Assembly (NCBI GenBank): GCA_024734555.1
Contig: JANPWX010000108.1
Coordinates: 2,001,009-2,065,008 of the forward strand
Source of the DNA: Trochalopteron elliotii
Lineage: Eukaryota; Chordata; Aves; Passeriformes; Leiothrichidae
DNA: 64,000 nucleotides
Reading direction: 5' to 3'
The notes below the pieces were generated by a model. The model saw only the letters and a program-made list of their open reading frames with translations. It was not told where the DNA came from and searched no databases. Shown here piece by piece: positions 12,237 through 23,813 of this stretch. Every line of letters starts with the position of its first letter. The first letter of the stretch is position 1. A program made the translations under genes and the position numbers.

Positions 12237-12917
12237 AGATTCGCCATGTAGATGCCCATGTCCCCAGAAGTAGAGCTAATGAGGAGCAGCAAAACAATCA
12301 GCAGGTAGATCAGGCTGCAAAGATAGGGGAGTTGAAGACAGACCTTGACTGGGAGCACAAAGGAGAGTTGTCCCTAGCACGATGGGCCCATGATGCCTCA
12401 GGCCACCAGGGTAGAGATGCCACCTGTAAGTGGGCACGAGACCGAGGGGTGGATCTAACCATGGACAGCATTTCTCAGGTTATCCATGACTGTGAGACAT
12501 GCGCTGTCATTAAACAAGCCAAGCGGGTGAAGCTCCTCTGGTATGGAGGGTGGTGGTCCAAGTACAAGTATGGGAAGGCCTGGCAGATTGATTACATCAC
12601 ACTGCCTCAAACCCGCCAAGGCAAGCGCCATGTGCTGACCATGGTGGAAGGCACCACGGGATGGTTGGAAACCTACCCTGTGTCTCATGCTACAGCCCGC
12701 AACACCATCCTGGGCCTTGAAAAGCAGGTCCTTTGGAGGCACAGTACTCCCGAGAGAATTGAGTCAGACAATGGGACTCATTTTAAAAATAATCTTATTA
12801 AAACCTCGGCTAGGGAACATGGCATTGAGTGGATGTACCATATCCCCTACCATGCACCAGCTGCAGGTAAAGTGGAGAGGTACAATGGATTGTTAAAAAC
12901 CACCCTGAAAGCATTGG

Positions 12918-13226
12918 GTGGGGGGGTCTCTAAAAAACTGGAAGCAGCATTTAGCAAAGGCCACCTGGTTAGTTAACACCCGAGGTTCCACCAACCGAGC
13001 GGGTCCTGCTCAGTCTGAGCTCCTTAATATCATAGATGGAGATAAAGCCCCAGTGGCCCATGTCAGAGGTTTGTTGGGAAAGACAGTATGGATCAACCCT
13101 GCCTCGAGTACAGGCAAACCCATCCGTGGGATTGTTTTTGCTCAAGGACCAGGTTATACATGGTGGATAATGCAGAAAGATGGAATAACACGATGTGTAC
13201 CTCAGGGAGATCTGATTGTGGGGTGA
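12918..13226 (+). pseudogene. ERVL-like integrase C-terminal domain (frameshifted)
   Basis: It continues the integrase in another frame after the G7 run, with HLAKATWLVNTRGSTNRAGP near 12951 directly extending the core. A C-terminal DNA-binding-type region follows, with Trp-rich PGYTWWIMQKDG near 13151 and a terminal stop at 13224-13226. About 200 bp of non-coding sequence separate it from the LTR, leaving no room for env. Confidence 0.83.
12920..12926 (+). other. G7 run at integrase frameshift
   Basis: Seven G residues sit where integrase homology passes from one frame to another. An indel in this homopolymer is the simplest explanation; a sequencing or assembly error is the alternative. 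Confidence 0.7.
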
Positions 13227-13413
13227 GACTCATATGTAAATGTCATTGTTTTCTGAATGTTACTACCATTGTCTGTGCGTTAGGTCACTCAGACATGAAA
13301 CAGAAGGAAATGTATGCGTCAAAGGTTTGAGCAAGTAAGATGGAAGGAATGTGTAAGTGTTGAAGGTTTGAGTAAGTGAGATGAAAGTTTTTTTTATTGT
13401 ATATTCACAATAT
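13227..13413 (+). repeat. Non-coding pol-LTR spacer with an imperfect tandem duplication
   Basis: Two copies of a unit of about 37-40 bp, beginning near 13306 and 13346, share GGTTTGAGYAAGTRAGAT. No env-like frame is present. Confidence 0.6.
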
Positions 13414-13429
13414 GGGATAAGGGGTGGAA
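13414..13429 (+). promoter_or_regulatory. Polypurine tract of the ERV
   Basis: The purine-rich stretch GGGATAAGGGGTGGAA (one T inside) directly abuts the LTR 5' end. This is the expected position of the plus-strand primer for reverse transcription. Confidence 0.75.
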
Positions 13430-13559
13430 TGTCCTGGGTTGATGGTGCCTCCTATCCCAGTCGTGCAGCTTTGTCCCTGTGTTCTACATTGTTATGTCAA
13501 ACAGCTGCCCCCCCTTCGGCGGGCTGTTCTGCCGTGGCGGGGCTATTTTTTTTTTTTTG

Positions 13560-13690
13560 GGCTCTTGTTTCTTTTCTTTGTTTTGCTGCTGGCTTTTGCT
13601 TTTGGCTGCTGGCTTTGCTTTGCTGCTGGCTTTGTTTTTGCTTTTGCTGGCTTTCTCTGCTTTCATTTTTTTTTTCCCTTTTTCTCTCCC
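13560..13690 (+). repeat. Degenerate GCTGCTGGCTTTG repeats and T-rich tract in the LTR
   Basis: Several copies of a TGCTGGCTTT(G/T) core with variable spacing, flanked by T8-T10 runs. This is low-complexity expansion inside the U3-like part of the LTR. Confidence 0.7.
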
Positions 13691-13870
13691 TTTTCTTTCC
13701 CTCTCCCCTGAAGATCATTGGACCGGCTCTGGACCTGACCTGGGAATATCTGGGGATCTCTGGGGCCCATGAGAGAAGCTCTGCACCCTCCCTTCACAGC
13801 AACTGCCTGAGTATCATCTGGGGCTATTTTTCTTTTCCCTTGTGTTGGGGAGTGTTTTTGTTTATTTGTC

Positions 13871-13876
13871 AATAAA
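13871..13876 (+). terminator. AATAAA polyadenylation signal in the LTR
   Basis: A canonical hexamer about 130 bp before the LTR 3' end, as expected for the R/U5 part of an LTR. Confidence 0.65.
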
Positions 13877-14008
13877 TAGGTTTTTCCCACTTCCCCTCCG
13901 AGGAATTCCTTCTCAAACCCAGAGCTGGGGGGGGAAGGGGTGGTGAAGGTTTGTTTTCTGGGGGGCTCCTTCTGGACACCTTCCCCTAATTTGTCCTAAA
14001 CCAGGACA

Positions 14009-14384
14009 ATGTAGCAATCCTATGAGCAGCTCCAAACAGCTCTGGCTCTTTCTCTCCTTCTTCTCTCTTCCTTCCGCAGTCTCAGCTCACTGCTCCCTGT
14101 CCCTAGCACAGCCATTTAACCCTGTCTGTCCCTCGTACAGTGGTTTACCTTATCTGTCCCTCACACAACCTCCTGTCCCTTCCTCCTCACAGCACAACCA
14201 GCAGACTCCAACTAACTCTTTACCAACTAACTCACTCTTTTATCACACCCAGCTCTGAGGGCAAGGCTGTCCCCACTCTTTGGTAATTAACACAGCTGCA
14301 ATATATCAGAGGCAAGATTGCCTTTAGCACTCTCTCTATCTGTCTTCCCACAGGTTTATAATTTTTTTTTTCCTTGTGATTGTG
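14009..14384. other. Unclassified LTR-like stretch between ERV LTR and CR1 tail
   Basis: Pyrimidine-rich and more GC-rich than the surroundings, with repeated CTGTCCCT and CCAACTAACTC motifs. It resembles the tail of another avian LTR (repeat-derived rather than unique), but no termini or polyadenylation signal were found to prove it. It does not continue the CR1 interrupted at 10175. Confidence 0.35.
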
Positions 14385-14549
14385 GTTGCACACTGGAACC
14401 TACCTATGCAGGTTGTGGAGTCCATGTCCTTGGAAGTATTTGAAAACAAATAGGCACAACCCCGATCAACTTGCTCTGAGTTACCTTGCTCTGAGCAGGG
14501 AGGGTTGAACTAGATGATGTGATTTCCAGTTTCATTCATTCTGTGATTT
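14385..14549 (+). mobile_element. CR1 LINE 3' tail, plus strand
   Basis: CR1 3' UTR pattern: CACACTGGAACC, AGGTTGTGGAGTCC, a GGAAGTATTTGAAAAC block, GGGTTGAACTAGATGATGT, ending in CATTCTGTGATTT. Whether it belongs to the same copy as 9750-10175 cannot be told. Confidence 0.85.
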
Positions 14550-17500
14550 AGTTACCTCTACCCTTAAATGTTCTAATGGAAGAGTTGTGCCCATGCTGAG
14601 ATATTCATATGCTGGGTACTTATTTTATTGTATTTTTTAGGTACCTTATACTTTGTTAATTTACTAATAAAATACAAGTCCACTAAAATGGAGATTTCCT
14701 GCTTTCTTTTAGTTAATTAGTGAATTATGATACATTTATACTCCTATTTAAATTAATATATAGGATTTAAGGAACAAATTCATGTGCCAAATAACGCACA
14801 TTTTATGTGTGCAATTAATTGAGAAATTAAAAACCTGAGTTCTTTTTTATAATGAGTTTGTAGATAAAATTCAATTACTTATGCATTTGAGATAGAAGAA
14901 AGTGTCTTTTTTTTCCTATTAATTCATGTCTGAATTAATATGAAGGCAATGAACCAAATCCCACTTTTAGGTACACAGGTATAAATTATATTTCTAGTTT
15001 CTGTATTTAATAATTCATAAAATTAAATTTATAAATAATAAATTTCCATATGTGTGTATGTAAAAATAGAACTTATCTGGGAAGAAGGTCAGGAAGAAGG
15101 TAAAATTTAAATGTCCTCTAATTATAAAAGTAATCTATATACAGTAGTAGAAAAAAGATTTCCAGAAGATAATAACTTTGGTCAACTTCAGTAGCTTGGG
15201 AAAAATTTCACTGGAATCCATAGTTGTTATGGGAGAAAATAGGTAAAGAATAAGTTGTTTTGTTTATCTAGCAATAAGAAGATAAAAAGATTCTCTGCAG
15301 TGGTGTTACTGTCTTTATTCTCATAGTTAGAAAAGGTTGCACAACTAACATTTGTGCTAATTGTAATATTTCCTAGTTTCACCTGAAACAGGAAATATCA
15401 AAATTATCACTAATTCAAAATCATCCTACTTTATTGCACCTGTATTGCTGCGCTTACATTCATCGTTCTGTCTACTTTAATCTCTTGCCCTTATTGGCCA
15501 TCCCCACTGAAATCATAGAAATATTTCCTCTGAGAGTGACAATTCAGAGTTTCCTCCTCTACAGTCCTTTGACTGATATTTGTGAAGAGACTCACACCTT
15601 TAAATGGTGTTCAGTAAAACCCAGGCAGAGTTACAGTGAAACCTGAATCACTACTGATTTCTTTATTACTCTCCATTTAATTTTTGGCTAATTAATGATA
15701 GATATTATGACTTGTATATCATTTTAAGTATTTGCAAACTTCATCGGAGTGAGTCTAAAGACAGATTTCCTATGAGGTATTTTTTTATTTTCTTCTGTTC
15801 CTCTCTGTTAGAGATGATTGTCTGGTTTTTATCTGCTTTGCTTGCTTCCATTTGACATAATTTAATATTGCTGTGATTCAGCATTACATTGATTCAATTT
15901 CTGAAGAAGACACCTTCAGTATTGTCTGGCACAGAAACACTAGACTGGGTTAAAGGATGAAACTAACCCAAAATTATTAATTTTTCCTGTTTGATTTCAG
16001 CCTTACCCTCTACAAAATACATTGACTACTGGACATCAGCCATCCACAATACGCTGTTTTACATGGTAGGAGCACTACAGAACCACACATGATTCAGATT
16101 TATCAAAAAAAACCTGCAGTAATGAATTTATTGGTTTTATGAGATATTTTAGATGGATGTATTTAAACATTTCCAAAATCTTTATTGGTATGTTTTGCAC
16201 ACCTTATGCAGAGACCACCATTACCACTTCAAGCAGAGGACTTTAGATTTCCTTCTACATAATTTTCTGAAACCAAGTTTCCATTGAGCCAAACTTTGGT
16301 GAAACGCTTTGTATAGATTGCAGGGAAGGCTTTTCATGTCTCTCTCTAAGTAAATATGCAGTCTCCAACCCAGGGAAAGTAATTTCCACTGCTCTCAGGC
16401 TAATGGAAATAGAAAGCCAAGACAAAGGGTGCATACAGCTTCACTCCAAAACAGGATATTTCCTGTTTTCAGAAGATGCAAGATCTCTGCAAAAGGGTTT
16501 TTCACATTACCATTTCTTCTGAAGTTTCCCTTGATAGTCTGTGGCTATGCAATACACCTGCTTGGCTTTGTTGAATAAACAGTATACTCAAACATGATGT
16601 TTGTGGTTATAACAGGGCTTCCATCTTTTACTCAATAATTAAGCTGAAAAAAAATCTTTCTATTATGTAAAAGAGGTTTGGATTCCCAATTATTTAGTAT
16701 GAATATGTTATCATGAGTTAGTCATCAGAATTGGCACTGCTGGTTTTTGGGAAAATATTCTATTGATGGATAATGAAACAGTGGCATTGCCACAGCAGGG
16801 AAGGGAAAGTCGAAAGATGATTCTCAGTCTTGTTTGCTTGATTAAGCAGTAGCCAGTGACATGGTTTAACTGTATTTACTTGACAATTTTTTATTGCTGT
16901 GATTGATTGATGGTGGCTAGAGTGTGAGCAAAGGACCAAAGACATCAGCATTCATTATGATTTGGGGGAATAAAAGCCAAGAGAAAATGTGGGCAAAATA
17001 AAAACAAGTCACTTGTAGGCAGTAATCTACATTCAAACTAGACAATAGGGCAGACACTTCTCACGCCTTGGATACTCTCACCCCAGTGGGCATGCTATAA
17101 AAAGAGACACATGAAGGGCAAAAGTTCCATGTTAAAATGCAGGACCTTTTCTCTGAAGACAGAAATGTGGTTATGAGAAAAAGCAAAAATCTAGGCAGAG
17201 TGCACTGAGATAAACATGCCTTATGATACCATGAAATTGAATCAGTTTCAGATGTGGTAGATTGTCCCAGTACAGAAAATGATGAGAAACTCTCTATCAA
17301 TCTGAAATACCTCCTGAATCTTGAAAGACTTGGGTGAAGAGGCTCAGCCTCTGTCAACTTGTCTGGGGACAAATTCTACCATTATGTTCTTTCAACGAGA
17401 TGAAATCTCTTAGAATAAGTCTCTGAGTCACAGGCACCCCCTAACCATTTTATCTTCATCTATATCCTAACAGGCCTATCCAGCCTCTCCTTTAGTGACT

Positions 17501-19835
17501 TTAACCTCAGCAGAACAACTCAGGGTTACTGACTTCCATTTTCCTTCTTAGAGGTTTTTAAATCACCTCTAATCTTCAGCACTTAAAGTTTGTCAGGGGC
17601 ATTCTTCAATTCACAATTTTTACATGTTATTTTAAGGAGCCTTAGTTCTATGTTTCTTTCCTTCATCACCATTCTTCTAAATCTTTTCTGTTTAAGTCCT
17701 TTGCTCAGGCATAGTAAAATACAGCCTATTAACTAAGACGTACATTTATGAAGCAAATATAAGCTGTGATATAAAAATACACAATCTCTGTAGCCATATG
17801 CAGGGAGGTATTAGGTAAAAGCATGTCAAAAGAAACAGTTAACAACATGTAGTTAATTGATACTTTATAATTTTTTGAGTCCCAAAGGCAATGTAATAAT
17901 CAATTTATCTAGTATGTGCAAGTCTAATTGATCCATACAAAATAAAATATAAAAGAAAAAGAAGTAAAACCAGAAGAGGATATAAAAAGTAGGAATAGAA
18001 TTTCAGATAAAGGGTAATTTTCAAATATTTAGTATCACCATTGACAGAAAATACCTTCTTCATCCAGAGAGTGGATGTCATAGTACAAATATTTTAAACA
18101 ATCTCATAAATCAACAATCAGGAAAACTGTTACAACTGGCAGAGCAAAAATTTGTGCAACTTCTCTGAGCTTGACCTCAGCAAAAGGGTTCTCTAGAAAA
18201 TTTCTTCTTCCTTTTACTTCTTAAAATAAGTTTAACTTGTATAACTAAACGCAAATAGCAAAGCAAGTTAAATAGAAAGAGCACATTCTTCTACTGTCTA
18301 AGAGTTGCTTTCAACAGGCAGCTAAACTGAAATAAAATATTTGGTTTAAATAAGAAATTACATAGCATGCCCTCAATTTCACTGGTCTAGTGTGTAAATT
18401 TACTTTTAAGAGCATAGGCATTATATTTAGAAAGGGTAAAGACAGTAACTGCAATAGAAATATCCACACTAAATGCATATCATAAAAGAAAATAAGATAC
18501 AGTTTTGTGTTTTCATAAATTTATGGCATTTAAGGCCAAAGAACTATTATATTGTGTCATTGTGTCACAGGCTATCCTTTTTCATCTCACTAAATCTTTT
18601 TAGAAGAATAGCTTGTCTTTGACTGAAGCATAGGTTGTGTTTACCAAGAGCACCTCTTGCAGAACAGCATTTCATCTTGATTTAAAGCCATTAAGAGGTG
18701 GAAAATCAACTACCTTGTTTAGTCGCCTTTCTGGGAGAGTAATGTCTGTTGTCTAACAGTGAGTGTCTTACTTTCTGTAACAGTCAAGCATGAGGCATCA
18801 AAGCCCTTTTTGTTGTCTTCTAAACTAAAAGAAATTGTACTATCCATTTGCATTACTGTTTTTACCTTTAGAAAGTATTTATCTACTGCACATAAGTAAT
18901 CTTTTAATTTAATGTTATACTGAATCTAAGTTTGTAGAATATTAATATTAAATAAATGTTTTTCTCAGACTTTTAATATCTTTCTTAAAATATGAACATA
19001 ATTTTTTAAACGAAAGAAAAGTAATATATCTCTCACTAATGAAAAATTATTTGTCCATTTAACCACATTGCCCCACTTGAGCAAACATGAGTCATTGGTT
19101 TATCCTGACACTTCCTCCAAGTCACGGCCTTTCAGAGAGCCATTACATCCACTGTCATTATGAATCCTTTTAACATGGAAATACATTCAGTTACCTTGTT
19201 TGTGTTTCTTCATTTCCACAGGACTTTATACTTCTTGACCTCAAATTTGAAAAATTAAGTGTAAAACAAAAACAGTAAAAGCTGTTAGTGTGGTGTACTG
19301 TCCAAAAAAACCCTAGCAGGAATCTTCTCAGTTGCACAGACCAAAAGAGGTGAGCTGTTTTGTTTATGAATAAAATCCTACAGCTGCTTTTCTGAAATAT
19401 TTCTTTTGAACTCATTTCATTTTGAACTTCTGTAAGAATGCCAACAAATAAATCTTTCAAAACTCAAATAAGGCATTTTCTTAAGGTATTGAATTGGCAG
19501 AAAATGCTAGTAAATTTTTTACCTTTAGAAATCACTGTAGTAAATGAAATTTATGTATATGAATTGAATTTATTAATATCAAAATCAGAGAACTATTGGA
19601 AAATCACTGTGGTTTCTTCTGATTTCTGTGTCTAGGTTGCCCTCTAAATACCTGATCAGGAATATCAAAGCATGCTCAAGTTATGTGAGACCAAAAATTC
19701 ATTAAGGAAACTGAGCAATTTAAAATAAACAACTTAAAACATTGGTTTGGGGTTTTGTTTGTTTTCTTTTCTTTTTTTTTTTAATCCTGCTTTGTTTGTT
19801 TATGGTGTAGCTTTGTTTGTTACAAACCCCCTACC
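14550..19835. other. AT-rich unannotated stretch
   Basis: No repeat family or gene was recognised. A 103-codon minus-strand frame at 17061-17372 has no recognisable domain and is within chance expectation. A short segment at 16001-16065 has good splice-like borders but is open in two frames. Confidence 0.6.
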
Positions 19836-19915
19836 ATTGGCAAGGACAATTTTCATCAAACCAGCTTGCTCAGAGCCCTATCCAGTCTGGCCTTGAACAC
19901 TCTTACATGATCCTT
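19836..19915 (-). mobile_element. Short CR1 LINE fragment, minus strand
   Basis: The pattern CAGCTTGCTCAGAGCCCTAT followed by CCAGTCTGGCCTTGAACACT is the reverse-complement CR1 3' region commonly seen in birds. It is about 80 bp and heavily truncated. Confidence 0.7.
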
Positions 19916-20869
19916 TCTAACTATGGATTCCTGGAAAGTACTGTACAGCAATGAAAAATGAACCTGCAAGTCAGACTGAAAATAAGAAATTGCAAATTAA
20001 TTTCTCCAAATTAGTTCATGTAATGGCAATTGCATAAACAATGTCTAAGTGAAGGTGAGCCATAATCACATCTACAGCATCCTCAATGTCATTCTTAATT
20101 CACTTTGTTCAACATGAGAAAAAAATAGCAAAATCTATGCAGTAGAAAGTCCTGCATTTCATCCAAAGGATTGGTCTGTGCAATTTCCTATTGATTACCC
20201 TTGTGTATTTTAAGATCTCAGGAACAGAGTATTGGTAGGGGAATATACTTTTACAATTTTTTTCTCACAAAAGAATTTATACAGATTTCCTATTTGAATT
20301 AAGTTTCTGCCTAAGTGTTTCTTTCAATTAATTCCATCCCAGTGGATGGACTCTCTTTTTTCAGTTGTCTAGGATATGTCTCACAGATAAATTCACACAG
20401 AAAACTTAAAGACAGCACGTTAATAGCACATTAAAATGAATTCTGACCTGTTCAGAGGTAAGAAGTCTGCCCTGGAAAATGTCTCTATGGTCCATAGACC
20501 TTTGGCATCTCATCTTCTAAAGATAGCATCTTCCAGTCCTGGAAGTAAGCCAGGTAGCCTGCACATGTGGGGAGGCAAGGAGAACTCTGGCAGGGTGCCA
20601 AGGTACCTGATTGCATTTTCTTGCCTCCCACATCTCTTTGAACAGCCAACCCTCAGAAAGGATGTTCACTGATCTCTAGAGGAAGCAAAATTTCCTGATC
20701 ATAAATCAGTCTGCAAAGAACAAAAGGAAGGCAATATGCTGCTACAGTGCCTTATGATGTGGGATTGTTTCAAGCTTCTGTAAAATACAGTTGGTTCTAA
20801 GCATTTCAAGCTGCAATTGCCCACTTACTGGATTTGTGGATGGGTAGGTAAATGCAGAGGGGTTTTTTC

Positions 20870-20895
20870 TGTCTTTGGTGCTGAAACCAAAGACA
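20870..20895. repeat. Perfect inverted repeat, 10-bp arms
   Basis: TGTCTTTGGT, a 6-nt spacer, then ACCAAAGACA. A stem-loop is possible in either strand. Confidence 0.8.
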
Positions 20896-21382
20896 AACAA
20901 AACTGCTGGTCGGGTTCTTGAAATGAGGTTTCTATGTGCTTGTCCAATTCCTTTTCATGAGCAATTTTGTAATAGAGTTACTGGAAACATGACTTGAAAC
21001 CTGAACTTAAAAAGTTTTCACATATTGGCTTTCAGATAAATTGGCTAAGATTTACATTCCACAGATACACAAATTCCTGAAGCTGTTGTTATAAGAAGAA
21101 ATTAATTAAAAGGTTTTGATTATGGTGTCCTTTAATGTACTCCTCATCTCCTTAAGAAAATCCACACAGAAACAGACCTGAGAGATCTGAGAAGGCATCT
21201 GCAGCTTCAAATTTTGAGAATAATTATATATAAATTCTAGGTTAGTGCTTATCTGTGTCAGATGGCTGTGGTTTCCAGGGAGATACACCTTAGAAGTGTC
21301 TCTCCCTTTTTGTTTCCTTCTGTTTGCTGCTTGTAAAGGACACAAGAGGACCTACGTCATCTTTTGCCAGTTGCCATTTGGG

Positions 21383-21404
21383 AACATTCTTGTGCAAGAA
21401 TGTT
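21383..21404. repeat. Near-perfect palindrome, 10-bp arms with 2-nt centre
   Basis: AACATTCTTG, TG, CAAGAATGTT. It is too tight for a normal RNA hairpin loop; a cruciform or symmetric binding site is conceivable. Confidence 0.8.
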
Positions 21405-22407
21405 TTTGAGTGAAAAATATCTAGGGACTCTTTGCTACTTTTGCATAGCAAACACATACTGAGCAGCATGCCTGCCTGTTGTAGGCTTCTGATATGTCTC
21501 AGGTATATTGAAATTTGATTTATATGCTAATGATTTGAGTTAGATATTCACCTATCAAGAAAAAAACAGTCAAAAAAGAAAACTAAGGTCTTATTATGAC
21601 TGATTTTGGTGTCCCTAAGGCTTTGTAAAAAATATGTGTTCAAGAGGTAGAATAAATGAAAGAGAAGATAAAGTCAACCTTATCTAATGATATCATTTTG
21701 AAAAATACTTTGACCAAGAGCTAAAATGAATTTCTGGAGAATTGAGAAAAATATGATGAAATAAATAGCTTCTGAAATTATTTTTCCCTTATTGGGAAAA
21801 GACTGCCCAAAAGAATCCAACAAAGTGCCTTCTGCAAAAATGAGACCACAAAACAGCTTGTTTAATTAATATGATTTTTGGTGAGTCTGTCTCTGAACAA
21901 AAGTCAGAATTCCCAGTTCATATGAAGTTATATTTTTTACAGCATTTTAAAGTGTTCATTTACTTGGTCTGCAGTCTTCTGGACTTTCAACTAATGTCAT
22001 GGTTGGGTGTCAGAACCAAAGGCAAGTAATTTCTTTCATTCAAAGGGGTGGTAGAACATAAAAAAAAAATTGAGGCAAATTAAGACATGAAGTAACGCAA
22101 ATTTGGAAACCTGAATTTTATTGTATTTATTTAGTCTGTGACTTGTTTATTCTCCTTTACTATAGCTACAGATGGAGTACATGGGATATTCATTAGTGAA
22201 ATGATATGTTCTAAAAGGTACAGAATCCTCTTTCAGAAACTGCATTTATTGTTGGACCACCACCATCACTTGTTGGCTTGAGAATTTACAGGTCTTCTGT
22301 TATGCTTACAGTTGGATGTATCTGTGTGGAAATGATATTTTGGCAATTTACCTTTAGTTTCTGGGAATATTAAACTATTGAAACTATTTAGACTATCAAG
22401 CAGCTTT

Positions 22408-22489
22408 GACATTTGACATTCAACATTTTCTATATTATGACATTTGACAGTCAACATTTTCTATATTATGACATTTGACTGTCAACAGA
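22408..22489. repeat. 31-bp tandem repeat, about 2.6 copies
   Basis: Units start at 22408, 22439 and 22470, each beginning GACATTTGACWGTCAACA-like. The first two copies differ at one or two positions and the third is partial, so the duplication is fairly recent. Confidence 0.85.
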
Positions 22490-23757
22490 CTTCTCACTCT
22501 CATCTGAAAACTCAATTTCCTTGGAAATCTCCATAATACAAGTCTGGGGTTTTTGCTATTGTTTTGGGGGTTTTGATTGGTTATTTGATTTGGTTTGAGT
22601 TGTTTTTAAGGAAACAGGGTAAAGAGGTTTTTATTTTCAATTCTTTCCTAATTTATTTCAGTTAACTATAAGGTACATGTAGGATTCAAGGCCGTCCAGG
22701 GTCTGTACTCCAAACTAGCAGCCTTTTTTTACTCACTGATAGTAATTTCTATCATTTCTATTCAAATAATACACAGGGAATATGTGTAGCATGTGTGAAG
22801 ACATACAGATAAACATGCAGACTACACTGCTTCCCTGCTTGAGATATCCTGCCACCCTTAGCAGCTGCATATTTCAGACTTGGTAAGGATCAAAACTCTT
22901 CTAGGTTGTAAGGAAGGACTATGGAGTAGAAGTGAGTCCTCATTGTTATACAGCTCTTTTCACAGCCTCTCTTACAACTATGGCACAACTTTCAAGCAGT
23001 GCTCTCTGGACAACTGAATAAGGGAAAATTCTGATTTTATGTCCAGTTTATACAGTAAATCCAGTACTTTTTAAAAAGACACTGCTTCTTTGTTTGGTGC
23101 TGAGTCTACATTGGGTATGTAACTGGTGTTTTGTTGTGACTCTTGTCAAATAACATATTTTTCTCACATTTACCCCAAAAATGTTCCCCCGGCACTCTAA
23201 CATGGGCTTTCTGATAGCTCAGCCAACTGAGATGTGGATTTCAAATGCATATCATGCTCTAAAAGAGAAGAATGAATTTATTGACAGTCTACTTCTACAC
23301 TAGAATTAAAACCTTGTAGTTGTGCATGCAGTAAGTTTCATGGAAGCAGTAATTTAAATAATTGATCTCTTCCTCATCTTCACCGAACTTTGAACTTTGG
23401 CTCCCTACTTAGGTAAGAAAGACTCCTGGATCCTAGGAGGGTAAAACAAGATATAGAGGAAAAAAAAAAAAGACAAAAAAAAGAAAAAAGAAAGAACAGA
23501 AAATATTCATACATTTACCAGTAAAAATATAGGTATAATAGTATGACATAATCATGACAAAGTTAGCAGGCTAAGATCATAGGCAGAAGAAACAAATTCT
23601 TGAAAGAAAGATGCCGAATTTCACCAATTTTCTTGTATCTGCAGGACTCAAAATATCTTCTCATCAGACCGTAGTTGTATATAAACAAGGACTTCTATAC
23701 CTAGGCAAATTCAGCATCCCTTGACTGATCATTTTTTAACAAGTATTGCTCTCTTCA

Positions 23758-23813
23758 CTTTTTTTTTCTTTTTTTTTAGTCTTTTTTTTGTTGTGTTTTT
23801 TTTTTTTTTTTTT
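23758..23813. repeat. T-rich low-complexity tract
   Basis: Several T runs of 7 to 20 interrupted by C, G or AG. Confidence 0.85.

Larger units (their letters stand above)
12218..12976 (+). pseudogene. ERVL-like pol, 3' part: RNase H tail and integrase N-terminal and core domains
   Basis: This is in a different frame from the RT part. It opens with the end of RNase H (RHVDAHVPRSRA near residue 9, counted from the GTG at 12218), then the integrase. The zinc-binding HHCC set is visible as H58, H63, C92 and C95. The catalytic core has D125 (WQIDY), D184 (ESDNGTHF) and E220 (GKVERYNG), with 35 residues between the last two, the DD35E pattern. The frame then leaves the protein at a G7 run and ends at 12976. 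It has no independent ATG, so it is a piece of pol and not a separate gene. Confidence 0.87.
10176..14008 (+). mobile_element. 5'-truncated ERVL-like (class III) endogenous retrovirus
   Basis: An old provirus read on the plus strand in the order gag, protease, reverse transcriptase (truncated), RNase H remnant, integrase, polypurine tract, 3' LTR. No env region lies between integrase and the LTR, as expected for ERVL elements. No 5' LTR or primer-binding site was found upstream; the left edge abuts a CR1 fragment. Breaks visible in the coding part are an internal stop at 10854, a large deletion at about 12222 and a frameshift at 12920-12926. The family assignment to songbird ERVL is from gag/pol residue patterns and LTR termini, without a database search. 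Confidence 0.88.
13430..14008 (+). mobile_element. 3' LTR of the ERVL-like element
   Basis: The LTR is bounded by TGTCCTGG at the left and CCAGGACA at the right, a perfect 8-bp terminal inverted repeat. It lies directly after the polypurine tract. It contains a T-rich section with repeated TGCTGGCTTTG-like units (about 13560-13670) and an AATAAA at 13871-13876. No clear TATA box was found. Open frames here on either strand (Lys-rich on minus, Leu/Phe-rich on plus) are compositional. Confidence 0.87.

Noticed and set aside
13227..13429. Possible env gene
   Set aside because: Only about 200 bp lie between integrase and the LTR, with no envelope-like frame.
13424..13890. Several long frames on both strands
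   Set aside because: They lie inside the ERV LTR and reflect its T-rich and TGCTGGC repeat composition.
14009..14013. ATGTA as target site duplication of the ERVL insertion
   Set aside because: The left LTR boundary is missing, so there is no partner sequence to compare.
16001..16065. 65-nt plus-strand segment with a very good acceptor and a GTAGGA donor
   Set aside because: It is open in two frames, too short to judge, and has no partner exon in a compatible phase.
17061..17372. 103-codon minus-strand frame
   Set aside because: No recognised domain, no splice or promoter context; length compatible with chance.
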